Below are positions 14,242 through 23,412 of a stretch of 64,000 nucleotides of DNA, piece after piece. Made by a program: the position numbers and the translations under genes. Numbering within the stretch: the first letter of the stretch is position 1; each line of letters opens with the position of its first letter. The notes under the pieces were generated by a model. That model made no database searches and was not told the DNA's origin. It saw only the letters and a list, made by a program, of their open reading frames with translations. Origin of the DNA: Vibrio rumoiensis (lineage in GTDB: Bacteria > Pseudomonadota > Gammaproteobacteria > Enterobacterales > Vibrionaceae); the NCBI RefSeq assembly GCF_002218045.2, contig NZ_AP018685.1:930001-994000 (forward strand). The letters run 5' to 3'.

Positions 14242-17013
14242 TTACTGTTTTGGTTTAAATAACCTCAAGCGATTGGCATTACTCACCACGGTGATGGATG
14301 ACAGTGCCATTGCCGCACCTGCTACCACTGGGCTCAGCATGATACCGAACACTGGGTATAACGCACCTGCCGCAACAGGAATACCGAGGCTGTTATATAA
14401 AAAGGCCCCTAGTAAGTTTTGTTTGATATTTTTGACGGTGGCTTTAGATAATTCAATGCCATGCACCACCGCGAGTGGTGAGGATTTAAGTAACGTCATA
14501 TTGGCGTTTTCTATCGCAATATCAGAGCCGCTTCCCATTGCAATGCCTACATCGGCTTGAGCTAACGCAGGTGCATCATTAATACCATCACCGACCATGG
14601 CTACCACTCGTTTTCCTTGGTCTGAATGTTGCAGCGAACTAATATGCTGCGCTTTTTGATCGGGCAGAACGCCAGCGATGACTTTATCAATGCCCAATTT
14701 CTTACCAATTGCCTGTGCGACTGATGGATGATCGCCCGACAACAGCACCACTTCGATGCCCATTTTCTGTAATTGAGAGACCGTCTGTTTTGATTCATCT
14801 CGCAAGGGATCGGATACCCCAATAATGGCTACTAATTTTCCGTCTTGAGCAATTAAGATCGGGGTTTCAGTATTCTTTTCTAGTTGCTGTAGTACCTCTT
14901 TATGTGGCGATAACGCGACTTGATTTTGTTCAAGATAGCGTGGACTACCAATCCAATATTGATGACCGTTGATTTTACCTTGTAGCCCTAAGCCTCGTTC
15001 GGTTTGGTAATGCTCAACTTTCGTTTCAACTGATTTGATATTGGCATCTGCTTGCTCTATATATCGACATACCGCTTGAGCTAAAGGGTGCTCCGATTGT
15101 GATTCTAATTTATAAATATCATGCAATAATTTTGTCGAGTCTGGAAGCAGGTTAACGATAGTTTGAACCGTCGGTTTCCCTTGAGTTAGCGTGCCGGTTT
15201 TATCAAAGACAATGGTTTGAATTTGGCTGGCAGTTTGCAGCACTTCGGCATCTTTAATTAGGATACCAAGCTCTGCCGCTTTACCCACCCCAACGGTAAT
15301 CGATAGGGGAGTTGCAAGGCCAAGCGCGCAAGGGCAAGCAATAATTAGCACCGTTGTTACCACAACCAACATATAACTGGCTTGTGGCGTTGGACCAAAT
15401 AGATACCAAACTGCTGCAGCAATGATGGCAATCATAATGACTACCGGCACAAATACCGATGAGATTTGATCGGCTAAACGCGCTAGCGCAGGCTTACTGC
15501 TTTGAGCTTGGCGAACTAACTGAATAATGCGCGCCAGGGTAGTCTGCTCACCAACCATCGTGGCTTTAATTAATAAACTGCCGTCTTGGTTGATGGTGCC
15601 GGTAAACACTTTATCGTCTTTTTGTTTTAGGGCTGCAATAGGCTCTCCGGTGAGCATGGCTTCATCAAGATAAGAGGAACCTTCGACAACCACACCATCA
15701 ATGGGAATACGTTCACCGGGTTTTACTCGAACGAGCATACCTGTTTGGATATCTTTGACGGCGATTTGTGTTTCCTCGCCGTCTTGATAAAGCGTCGCGG
15801 TTTTCGGTTGTAAATTGATTAGGCCTTGTAGCGCATCGGTGGTTCTTGCTTTGGCTTTTGCTTCTATATAGTGACCTAATGAAATCAAGCCTATAATCAT
15901 TGCGCTGGCTTCAAAATACACATGGCGAGCTTGTTCTGGAAACCAACTTGGAGCCATTACGACCAACATCGAATACAGCCACGCTGCACCAGTGCCGAGT
16001 GCGACTAAGGTATCCATAGTGGCACGTTTATGCGTCAGGGCCTGCCAAGCATTGATGAAAAATGGTTTGCCAGCAGTTGTCAGTAGAGCTAAACAAATAA
16101 TGCCGATCATTCCCCACGCCCATTGTGATTGCGGGTTATTGATCATCATATTGCCACCAAAGACGCCCCACAGCATTAAAGGGCCACCAATTGCAATACC
16201 AGCAATCGCACTGTTACGGTGTGCTTTTTGGGTTTTGCTAAATTGTGTTTGTTGCTGCTCACGCATTCGCTCGTCATCCTGAATGCGTTCTGCCTGATAA
16301 CCTGCCGTTTTTACCTGTTCAATAATTTGTGCAGAGAGAGTCTCCGATTCTTGTTCCGTGCAGTCTTGACCTTCAAGATAGGCCCAGGCGGTTTGTTCCG
16401 CTAAATTGACTTGCGCGCGATGGACTTGTGGATGCGAAGCGATGGCTTTTTCAACGGATGAGACGCAACTGGCGCATGTCATGCCGGAAATCAAAAAATG
16501 AAGCGCGGTTGCTCCTTCCATTTTAATCTCTGGTTGCGTGTCTATTGCCTTATCCTCACTTGGTTGTGATTCGCTCGCCTCTGACCTTTGCTTTTGAGCG
16601 GTTGGATGTTCAGGCTGAGTCGATGAAGCTTGAGTGATATTGGCTTGGTAGCCGAGCGGATGGATCGCCTCTATGATTTCATGCGCTTCAACCTCACCAA
16701 CGACTTGTAGTGAGTGTTTAGTGACTTCTAATTTTTTGATACCTGAAAGATCAGTTAATGCGGATTCAACTTTTGCAACACAACGCCCGCAATTTAAACC
16801 GGTTAACTCAAAGTTGAGAACTTGTTCGGCACGATAACCCAATTCGCTTAATGCATGGTTAATATCACTTAAAGATGCTGAAGTCTGAATATTGGCCTGA
16901 GTGGGGGTTAACGAGGCTATTTGGGTATTGGTTAATGTTTCCAATTTAGATCGGGCTTTATTGGCACAACCCATGCAATTTAGCCCATGAAGTTTTAATT
17001 GATATTGAGTCAT
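14242..17013 (-). CDS. copA: Copper-exporting P1B-type ATPase CopA
   Basis: CopA pumps Cu(I) out of the cytoplasm. The 923-residue protein has three N-terminal heavy-metal-associated domains. Their metal sites are CMGC (13-16), CGRC (75-78) and CASC (180-183); a Gln/Ser/Glu-rich linker of about 45 residues separates the second and third. The membrane part includes the CPC motif (IIACPCALGLATP, about residue 560), the phosphorylation motif DKTGT (about 602), the TGEP loop, the HP dipeptide in SEHPLAQ and MVGDGINDAPAL. E. coli CopA has two such domains, so the third is an extension. A CueR-type promoter lies directly upstream, and GAGG precedes the ATG. Confidence 0.97.
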   Translation of the reverse strand: MTQYQLKLHGLNCMGCANKARSKLETLTNTQIASLTPTQANIQTSASLSDINHALSELGYRAEQVLNFELTGLNCGRCVAKVESALTDLSGIKKLEVTKHSLQVVGEVEAHEIIEAIHPLGYQANITQASSTQPEHPTAQKQRSEASESQPSEDKAIDTQPEIKMEGATALHFLISGMTCASCVSSVEKAIASHPQVHRAQVNLAEQTAWAYLEGQDCTEQESETLSAQIIEQVKTAGYQAERIQDDERMREQQQTQFSKTQKAHRNSAIAGIAIGGPLMLWGVFGGNMMINNPQSQWAWGMIGIICLALLTTAGKPFFINAWQALTHKRATMDTLVALGTGAAWLYSMLVVMAPSWFPEQARHVYFEASAMIIGLISLGHYIEAKAKARTTDALQGLINLQPKTATLYQDGEETQIAVKDIQTGMLVRVKPGERIPIDGVVVEGSSYLDEAMLTGEPIAALKQKDDKVFTGTINQDGSLLIKATMVGEQTTLARIIQLVRQAQSSKPALARLADQISSVFVPVVIMIAIIAAAVWYLFGPTPQASYMLVVVTTVLIIACPCALGLATPLSITVGVGKAAELGILIKDAEVLQTASQIQTIVFDKTGTLTQGKPTVQTIVNLLPDSTKLLHDIYKLESQSEHPLAQAVCRYIEQADANIKSVETKVEHYQTERGLGLQGKINGHQYWIGSPRYLEQNQVALSPHKEVLQQLEKNTETPILIAQDGKLVAIIGVSDPLRDESKQTVSQLQKMGIEVVLLSGDHPSVAQAIGKKLGIDKVIAGVLPDQKAQHISSLQHSDQGKRVVAMVGDGINDAPALAQADVGIAMGSGSDIAIENANMTLLKSSPLAVVHGIELSKATVKNIKQNLLGAFLYNSLGIPVAAGALYPVFGIMLSPVVAGAAMALSSITVVSNANRLRLFKPKQ

Positions 17014-17051
17014 AGCATCCTCTTTAACGCGTCTATTGTTGCGATAACAAC

Positions 17052-17082
17052 ACTATAAACCTTCCAATAAGTGGAGGGTCAA
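17052..17082 (-). promoter_or_regulatory. CueR-type promoter of copA
   Basis: On the minus strand TTGACC (-35) and TATAGT (-10) are separated by 19 bp containing the dyad CCTCCACTTATTGGAAGG. A 19-bp spacer holding such a dyad is the hallmark of MerR-family activation, and CueR regulates copA in relatives. No cueR gene is in this window. Confidence 0.85.
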
Positions 17083-17369
17083 GCAATCGTTATGGCGTTA
17101 TTTACTTAAGGGTTGTCAATTAACGACATGACTGTTGGGCTCGAAATCGATAGTGGCAAGTTGAATAGGGTGGTCTGTGGGACTTTATTTGTATCGAAAA
17201 TTGATTGTTTTCAAGTTAACTAACTGAATTCTTTATATATTAACGTTTTTGACGTTAATTAAACTGTGTGGCAACTCAAAATTTTTAATCATTGGATACC
17301 CATGTAAACAAAAAGGATATAAAACGAGTGTGATGAAGATCTTGATAGTGCTAATAATAACTAAATTGA

Positions 17370-17385
17370 TGTGATATGTGTCGCA
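17370..17385 (+). promoter_or_regulatory. Candidate CRP site upstream of the porin gene
   Basis: TGTGA-N6-TCGCA matches the CRP consensus with one mismatch, 218 bp before the porin ATG. The rest of 17083-17602 is AT-rich and shows no gene; the core promoter could not be fixed. A CRP site would fit a carbohydrate-uptake porin. Confidence 0.4.
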
Positions 17386-17602
17386 TTGAGTTTTGTTTTA
17401 TGTTTTTTTATTTTGTTACATCTATTTGTTTTATATGGAAAATAAATTTTCACCTTATGTTCGGGTTGAGCAGGTTCATATTTTACCTTTGATTTAATTT
17501 TCATCTCGAAAAAAGATGACATTCTAGCCCCGTGGAAAAATTCTCAAGCAAGCTCACCAGCTAGCGCTTGTTTGAGAGAAATAAAAACAATAGGGGAAAA
17601 AT

Positions 17603-19057
17603 ATGAAAACAACGTTTAGAAAGACAGTATTGAGCAGTGTGGTCACGTCTTTACTATTAGGTGCTTCGGCTTATTCAAGTGTCATATATGCTGCCGATGA
17701 TGTAGCGCCCAATGACCCAGCTATTGCCGGGGAAGGGGTATCAGAGAAGCCGTATGAAGGCGGTTTTTTTGAAGATGCCAGTGTTAACGGTGCTATCAAT
17801 ATTTGGATGCGAGACCGTACCCGCGCCAAAGTGGATGCCAATGGCCATGATACGGCAAAGTATACCAACCTAGATCATGGTTCTATCTACGCCGGCTTAG
17901 ATGTTAAATCTGGCTATATTAAAGATGTCGTGGGCTTAGATTTAAACGTATATGGCACATTTGATATGTGGAATAACGGCTCACCTGATCATGAAATGAA
18001 TTTTTGGAACGTTAATAACCCTTATGAAATGAGTCCAGGTACCAATACAGGATGTGCCGGTACGTGGGATTCTTCTTGTACCGATAATGGCGCGGCTTTC
18101 CAAACCGCAGCGGTTAAATTCAAATTTGGTGAGCACGTTATCGCACGTGGTGGTTACTTCCAACCATCCGTACCAACCGCAATGGGCGTTAACTGGTCTT
18201 ATGCCGCGGGTACCTATGAAGGTGGAGAAGTCGGTTTGAACTTTGGCCCTGTTGCATTAGGTTTTGTGTATGCTGATGCGTATAAAGCCCCATGGTATAA
18301 GCATGATTACAGTTTCCGCACAGGCACCGGTCCTGATGCTGAAGATGCTGGCGATGCATACTCAGTCGGTATGCGTTATACCATTAGCGATAAAATGCTA
18401 TTGGATGTCGCTTATGCTGGCTTAACCGATGGCGATCGTAAAAATGCCCATGTGAAATTTAAAATGACCACAGATGGTGGTTGGTATGTATCTCCACAAG
18501 TGTATGTGGTCGATGATGACAACCAATACGATAAAACGGCATTCCAAGCTGCTTTCTTAAGTTCTAAAACCTTTGGTCAATATGCCTTACGCTTAGAAAG
18601 TACCTATACTTCAGCAGACTCAGAAGACACTCGCGGTAATGTTGGCAATATGGCGTATCGCTTAACCGAAGCTTATGGTGGTTCAAATGGTGCGTATGAC
18701 ATCTGGTGGAATAACCGTTCGGATTTCAACCATGATGGTGAGTTAGGCTTCTTCGCAGAGCTAAAACGTGACTTTTCTGACCTAGGGGCACCTGGCTTTA
18801 CTGTCGGTCTAAATGGTGTGTATGCCTTTGGTGCGGATTCTGACCAACAAGGTATTGATGACCTAGTGGAATACTCAGGTAGTGCGTTTGCATACTACTC
18901 AATCCAAAATGGTGCATTAAAAGGGGCTAACTTTGGGATTTATTACACCCATTATGTTAATGACTCTAATGCCAGCGACTGGGCACCGTACTCGAATGCC
19001 TTCCAAGATGAAAATGACTTGAAAGTCACCTTAACCATTCCTTTCACTGTGAAATAA
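17603..19057 (+). CDS. OprD/ChiP-like outer-membrane porin
   Basis: The 484-residue protein starts with a signal peptide ending near SSVIYAADD. The mature start GGFFEDASVNGAINIWMRDR is the OprD-type opening (FxEDS...RN...), followed by KSGYIKDVVGLDLNVYGTFD. The rest alternates short aromatic-capped beta strands and ends in a strand-like LKVTLTIPFTVK. This pattern fits the OprD/chitoporin family of substrate-selective channels; a LamB-type or general porin is less likely. Its substrate is not evident. TAGGGGAAAA upstream of the ATG is a strong ribosome-binding site, and a possible CRP site lies upstream. It is a single gene with its own terminator. Confidence 0.75.
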   Translation: MKTTFRKTVLSSVVTSLLLGASAYSSVIYAADDVAPNDPAIAGEGVSEKPYEGGFFEDASVNGAINIWMRDRTRAKVDANGHDTAKYTNLDHGSIYAGLDVKSGYIKDVVGLDLNVYGTFDMWNNGSPDHEMNFWNVNNPYEMSPGTNTGCAGTWDSSCTDNGAAFQTAAVKFKFGEHVIARGGYFQPSVPTAMGVNWSYAAGTYEGGEVGLNFGPVALGFVYADAYKAPWYKHDYSFRTGTGPDAEDAGDAYSVGMRYTISDKMLLDVAYAGLTDGDRKNAHVKFKMTTDGGWYVSPQVYVVDDDNQYDKTAFQAAFLSSKTFGQYALRLESTYTSADSEDTRGNVGNMAYRLTEAYGGSNGAYDIWWNNRSDFNHDGELGFFAELKRDFSDLGAPGFTVGLNGVYAFGADSDQQGIDDLVEYSGSAFAYYSIQNGALKGANFGIYYTHYVNDSNASDWAPYSNAFQDENDLKVTLTIPFTVK

Positions 19058-19086
19058 TCACGGAAGTCTTGAGTTAACTGCAACAC

Positions 19087-19122
19087 CAAGTGGCCTCATG
19101 ATGTTATGTCGTGGGCCACTTG
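19087..19122. repeat. Inverted repeat downstream of the porin gene
   Basis: CAAGTGGCC and GGCCACTTG form a perfect 9-bp stem with an 18-base loop, but no T run follows. It may stabilise the 3' end of the porin transcript ahead of the terminator at 19178. Confidence 0.5.
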
Positions 19123-19177
19123 CCGAATGAAGGTGGCCGCCATTCATTCAGATAATCCTAAATGATGTAGCAAAACA

Positions 19178-19209
19178 AAAGGAAGTGACTCTCGGGCATT
19201 TCCTTTTTC
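19178..19209 (+). terminator. Rho-independent terminator after the porin gene
   Basis: AAAGGAAGTG pairs with CATTTCCTTT (one G-U pair) and is followed by T residues. The remaining bases up to gltX at 19378 hold no gene. Confidence 0.75.
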
Positions 19210-19377
19210 TTATTTTAGTTATTCGCAGGTGAGATTAGTTCGAGTCAATTTATGGGTTGGCTATTTTAGTGCCTAGCATTGGGTGCTAGAATGTGCCCAA
19301 CATTTTGCCACTGTATTGGTTTCCCCATGCAGTGAGTCAAAAACCTGTTTTGTAAAACATTCGATAAGGTAATTTTG

Positions 19378-20802
19378 ATGACGGTTAAAACACGTTTTGC
19401 TCCTAGCCCAACAGGCTATCTTCACGTAGGCGGTGCTCGTACTGCTCTTTATTCTTGGTTATACGCAAAAAGCCAAGGCGGTGAATTTGTTTTACGTATC
19501 GAAGATACCGACATTGAACGTTCTACCCAAGAAGCGGTGGATGCAATTTTAGAAGGCATGCAATGGATGGGTTTGGATTGGGATGAAGGTCCTTACTACC
19601 AAACTAAGCGCTTTGATCGTTACAACGAAATGGTTGATCAGCTACTCGCTGAAGATAAAGCCTATAAATGCTACGCATCAAAAGAACTGCTTGATGAAAT
19701 TCGTGCCGAGCAAGAAGCGAATAAAGAAATGGCTCGCTACGATGCTAATCATCCAAAAATTGTTGCAGTAAACCAAGCAGCAAAAGATGGCGATCCATGC
19801 GTGATTCGTTTCCGTAACCCGAAAGAAGGTTCGGTAGTATTTGAAGACCAAATCCGTGGCCGTATCGAAATTTCTAACAGCCAGTTAGATGATTTGATCA
19901 TTCGTCGTACTGATGGCTCTCCAACCTACAACTTCTGTGTCGTCGTGGATGATTGGGATATGGGCATTACTCACGTGGTTCGTGGTGAAGATCATATCAA
20001 CAACACGCCTCGCCAAATTAACATTTATGAAGCACTAGGCGCGCCAGTTCCAACGTTCGCTCACTGTGCAATGATCTTAGGTGATGACGGCGCCAAACTT
20101 TCAAAACGTCATGGCGCAGTCAGCGTGATGCAATACCGTGATGAAGGTTACTTGCCGAACGCTCTAAATAACTACCTAGTGCGTCTTGGTTGGTCTCATG
20201 GCGACCAAGAAATCTTCTCTCGTGAAGAAATGATTGAGTTCTTCAGCTTGAATGCGATCAGCAAATCCGCTTCTGCATTTAATACTGATAAGCTACTTTG
20301 GTTGAACAACCACTACATCAAAACATCAGAGCCTGAGTACGTAGCAGAGCACCTACAATGGCACCTAGATAACCAAAACATCAACATCGAGAATGGCCCA
20401 GCGATTACTGATGTGATCAAACTGGTTGGCGAACGTTGTCATACTCTTATTGAATTAGCAGAGCAATCTCGCTACTTCTATGAAGATTTCTCTGAGTTTG
20501 AAGCTGGCGCAGCCAAGAAACATCTACGTGGCGTAGCGAAAGGCCCATTAGAACTTGCGTTAAGCAAAGTAGAAGCTTTGAGCGATTGGAGCACAGAAAA
20601 CTTACACGGCGTGATAGCACAAGTGTGTGAAGAGTTAGAAATTGGCATGGGTAAAATCGGCATGCCACTTCGCGTTGCCGTAACCGGTGGTGGTCAGTCT
20701 CCGTCTGTTGATGCAGTCATGCAGTTAATTGGTCAAGAGCGCGTGATTGCTCGTATCAAAATGGCATTAGCATTCATTGCAGAACGTGAAGCTAACGCTT
20801 AA
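19378..20802 (+). CDS. gltX: Glutamyl-tRNA synthetase
   Basis: It charges tRNA-Glu with glutamate, for protein synthesis and for tetrapyrrole synthesis. The 474-residue class I synthetase has the HIGH-type motif PSPTGYLHVGGART at the N-terminus and the KMSKS-type motif KLSKRHG, plus RGEDHINNTPRQ in the Rossmann domain. A helical anticodon-binding domain fills the C-terminus. The frame could begin at a TTG (19375), but the ATG at 19378 with AAGG upstream is the standard start (MTVKTRFAPSPTG). It is monocistronic and ends at a terminator placed beyond an inverted copy of the dispersed repeat. Confidence 0.98.
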   Translation: MTVKTRFAPSPTGYLHVGGARTALYSWLYAKSQGGEFVLRIEDTDIERSTQEAVDAILEGMQWMGLDWDEGPYYQTKRFDRYNEMVDQLLAEDKAYKCYASKELLDEIRAEQEANKEMARYDANHPKIVAVNQAAKDGDPCVIRFRNPKEGSVVFEDQIRGRIEISNSQLDDLIIRRTDGSPTYNFCVVVDDWDMGITHVVRGEDHINNTPRQINIYEALGAPVPTFAHCAMILGDDGAKLSKRHGAVSVMQYRDEGYLPNALNNYLVRLGWSHGDQEIFSREEMIEFFSLNAISKSASAFNTDKLLWLNNHYIKTSEPEYVAEHLQWHLDNQNINIENGPAITDVIKLVGERCHTLIELAEQSRYFYEDFSEFEAGAAKKHLRGVAKGPLELALSKVEALSDWSTENLHGVIAQVCEELEIGMGKIGMPLRVAVTGGGQSPSVDAVMQLIGQERVIARIKMALAFIAEREANA

Positions 20803-20803
20803 C

Positions 20804-20892
20804 CCTTCGTACTTGAAGCGGCAGCTTTGTTGACGGCGTTCACTCGCCTCAATCACTTGTCGCCTCGCTGTAACTTCAATTACTTTGAGTTA
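20804..20892 (-). repeat. Short dispersed intergenic repeat, copy 2 (long form, inverted)
   Basis: Read on the minus strand it gives AAAGTAATTGAAGTTACAGC, then GAGGCGACAAGTGATTGAGGCGAGTG and ACAAAGCTGCCGCTTCAAGTACG in pieces that match the other copies. It contains a central block missing from copies 1 and 3. It begins right after the gltX stop. Confidence 0.75.
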
Positions 20893-20919
20893 GTTGAAGT
20901 TGCGATAAAACACCTTATG

Positions 20920-20949
20920 AAAAGCCGATCGATTGATCGGCTTTTTTTT
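20920..20949 (+). terminator. Rho-independent terminator after gltX
   Basis: AAAAGCCGATC pairs with GATCGGCTTTT around GATT, followed by a long T run. Confidence 0.92.
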
Positions 20950-21029
20950 ACTTTCTACTGATACTCTTTTCTATAAAAGTTATATTAACCTGACTTATAT
21001 CAAGGTTATATTTGATTATTTATTCTTAA

Positions 21030-21044
21030 TGGTAATTATTATCA
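21030..21044 (+). promoter_or_regulatory. Fur box upstream of the TonB2 operon
   Basis: TGGTAATTATTATCA matches the 7-1-7 Fur consensus TGATAATnATTATCA at 13 of the 14 defined positions. It lies 158 bp before the first gene, which fits iron-repressed expression of the TonB2 system. Confidence 0.8.
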
Positions 21045-21089
21045 TTAACTTTTGGGTTTTTATCGTATAGAATGTTGCTCTACTCGGAT

Positions 21090-21157
21090 ATATACACAAA
21101 GTCATTGGAGTTGCAGTGAGGCGACAACAAAGCTGCTGCTCAAGTACGACGGGTATA
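21090..21157 (+). repeat. Short dispersed intergenic repeat, copy 3
   Basis: The unit runs from ATACACAAAGTCATTGGAGT to GACGGGTAT. It lies between the Fur box and the first gene of the TonB2 operon, so it would be in the 5' leader of the transcript. Confidence 0.75.
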
Positions 21158-21202
21158 AAATCCGTTGGTTTACCCGACGTCTTATATTGAACGGACTTAA
21201 TC

Positions 21203-22039
21203 ATGCAGTTTCCATCATCATTCATACCTTCTTGCGATTCACGCATAGGTGTAAAGCTCAAAGGCGTTACGCTAGCGATGATAGCCGTGGCTTCCTTTTC
21301 AGCTCAAGCCGACTCTTTAGACAATGCGCGTAATATTGAGCGTCAAACTAATCAAGTCGCGCAAAATGCACAGCAAAAAATTGATGCTAATTCTGATCAA
21401 AGTTTTCAATTACAGGCCGAAGTTGAGCGCCTGCAAGATCAAATTGATAATCTGTCTTTATACCAAGCTCACTTGAAGAAGTTGGTGGCGAGTCAAGAAG
21501 CTGAAAAAGTCAGTATTGATGAGCAACTCACCAACATCACCGAAACCCGTCAAGGGGTCGTACCTTTGATGTATCACATGATCGATGGCCTGCAAGCTTC
21601 CTTAGAGCAAGGCGTTCCAGTTCGTATGGCGAGTCGTGAAAAGCGTCTTGATGAACTAAAAACCTTGATGGGGCGCGCCGATATTTCAGAGGCAGAAAAA
21701 TACCGTAGAATTCTAGAAGCCTACCAAATTGAAATAGACTACGGTTCAAAGCTTGGTGTCTATGAAGGTCAGATTAAGCTAAGCCAAGATGATATTCGCC
21801 AAGTTGATTTATTGTATGTCGGTAAAGTGGTGTTACTGGCTCGTAGCAAAGATGCGCAACATGCATGGTTGTGGTCACAATCTCAAAAACAATGGCAAGA
21901 CGTATCAGCGGATCAAAAGTCAGATATTAACCAAGCCTACGCGTTAGCTAATAAGCAACAAGCGCCAAGTTTATTGCATTTACCGCTTTCTGTGACTCAA
22001 GTATCCGAGCCTAATTCTTCAACTCAGGAGACAAAATAA
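21203..22039 (+). CDS. DUF3450 protein, first gene of the TonB2 operon
   Basis: This 278-residue exported protein matches the gene that precedes ttpC in Vibrio TonB2 clusters (DUF3450; function not established). A signal-like segment GVTLAMIAVASFSAQADS is followed by a long coiled coil (about residues 45-115, rich in Gln/Glu/Leu, with QAEVERLQDQIDNLSLYQAH). A C-terminal globular part follows (YVGKVVLLARSKDAQHAWLWSQ). The first 18 residues before the signal core are unusually long, so an internal start is possible, but no internal start has a better ribosome-binding site. The stop overlaps the ttpC start (TAATG), so the genes are coupled. Confidence 0.85.
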   Translation: MQFPSSFIPSCDSRIGVKLKGVTLAMIAVASFSAQADSLDNARNIERQTNQVAQNAQQKIDANSDQSFQLQAEVERLQDQIDNLSLYQAHLKKLVASQEAEKVSIDEQLTNITETRQGVVPLMYHMIDGLQASLEQGVPVRMASREKRLDELKTLMGRADISEAEKYRRILEAYQIEIDYGSKLGVYEGQIKLSQDDIRQVDLLYVGKVVLLARSKDAQHAWLWSQSQKQWQDVSADQKSDINQAYALANKQQAPSLLHLPLSVTQVSEPNSSTQETK

Positions 22040-23412
22040 TGAAGTTGCTGTCTCTTATTATGACTGCAATCAGTTTAGCGATTGTCAGTGTTAGCGCGTC
22101 AGCTGATGATTTGGCTAGCCTTGATAATAAAGCCAAAGCTGAGCAACAAACCGAAAATGCGCACAACCAACAGCGTGTTGCATTAAGTGCTAAGCAACGT
22201 GCCGCGCTGCAAGCGAAACGCGATCAACTCGCGAAACAACTGGTACAAATTGAACAAGAAAATGCCCAATTGAGCGATACTTTTTCAGCCAATGAAGAAA
22301 TCTTGGCAGAGAAAGAAAAAGAGCTTCAACTGGCAACTGGCAGCTTAGGTGAATTGTTTGGCGTCGTTCGTCAGGCCGCCAAAGATGTTCAATTAAGCTA
22401 TGAAAGCTCATTACTTGGCGAACAAGGTAAAGCGTTGAATGCCACATTAGATAAAGTGATCAGCACCGATACGCTGCCATCTTTAAAATTGCTGAATGGC
22501 CTATGGCAAGCGATGCAATACAAGGTAATAACCGGCAGTGAGGTCACAGCGGTTTCACTTCCTTTTGTTCAAGGTGATGGTAAAACCCAGCGAGTGGATG
22601 CTCTGCGTATTGGCGATATGGCTTTGCTTACTGAGCACGGTTATGTGAAGTGGGACTTTGCCCGTCAGCAAGCGTCCAACTATTTAGCACTACCTTCTGA
22701 TACGCCAACTCTGGCAAGCTTTAAGCAAGATGCGAATCAAGCCATGTTACTTGATCCGACTCGTGGCGTGATGCTTGAGCAATATGCGCATCAGCCAACC
22801 TTGATGCAACGTATTGATCAAGCGGGGGTTGTCGGGAAAGTTATCATTGCGATTTTAGTGATTGGCTTAATCATTGCTCTGGTTCGTGGCGTTCGTTTAA
22901 TGATGGCGCAGCAACAAATCTCAAAGCAGCTCAAACAACCGGATAATCCAACCGATGATAATCCTCTGGGCCGCATTCTGCATGTGTATAACAAAGAGAA
23001 AAAGCAGTCAGTTGAATCTTTAGAGTTACGTTTATTAGAAAGTATTCTTGATGAACAACAAGGTTTAGAGCGTGGTTTGTCGATGCTGAAGTTATTCGCC
23101 GCTCTTGCGCCAATGTTGGGCTTGCTAGGTACCGTAACTGGCATGATAGAAACCTTCCAAGTGATCACTCAATTTGGTAATGGTGACCCGAAAGTGATGG
23201 CGGGGGGGATTTCCATGGCCTTGATCACGACCGTATTAGGCTTAGTCGCGGCGATGCCGTTGTTGTTGGCACATAATATTCTTTCCAACCGCGCTGAAGT
23301 GATTCGCAATACGCTTGAAAAACAAGGCGTGAGTTTAGTGGCTCGCCGTGCTGAAATTGAGTCGGATAAAGCTAACTTATCATCAGCTGTTGTAGCCGGA
23401 GCTAATGCGTAA
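22039..23412 (+). CDS. ttpC: TtpC, ExbB-like accessory protein of the TonB2 system
   Basis: TtpC is required for TonB2-dependent iron transport in Vibrio. The 457-residue protein has a signal peptide, a periplasmic coiled-coil region (about residues 30-100) and then an ExbB/TolQ/MotA-type membrane domain. The helix GVVGKVIIAILVIGLIIALVRG is followed by the conserved FAALAPMLGLLGTVTGMIETF and GISMALITTVLGLVAAMPLLL. The family pattern PMLGLLGTVTGMI is shared with the next gene's product. Start and stop both overlap neighbouring genes by TAATG. The N-terminal periplasmic extension distinguishes it from true ExbB. Confidence 0.92.
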   Translation: MKLLSLIMTAISLAIVSVSASADDLASLDNKAKAEQQTENAHNQQRVALSAKQRAALQAKRDQLAKQLVQIEQENAQLSDTFSANEEILAEKEKELQLATGSLGELFGVVRQAAKDVQLSYESSLLGEQGKALNATLDKVISTDTLPSLKLLNGLWQAMQYKVITGSEVTAVSLPFVQGDGKTQRVDALRIGDMALLTEHGYVKWDFARQQASNYLALPSDTPTLASFKQDANQAMLLDPTRGVMLEQYAHQPTLMQRIDQAGVVGKVIIAILVIGLIIALVRGVRLMMAQQQISKQLKQPDNPTDDNPLGRILHVYNKEKKQSVESLELRLLESILDEQQGLERGLSMLKLFAALAPMLGLLGTVTGMIETFQVITQFGNGDPKVMAGGISMALITTVLGLVAAMPLLLAHNILSNRAEVIRNTLEKQGVSLVARRAEIESDKANLSSAVVAGANA

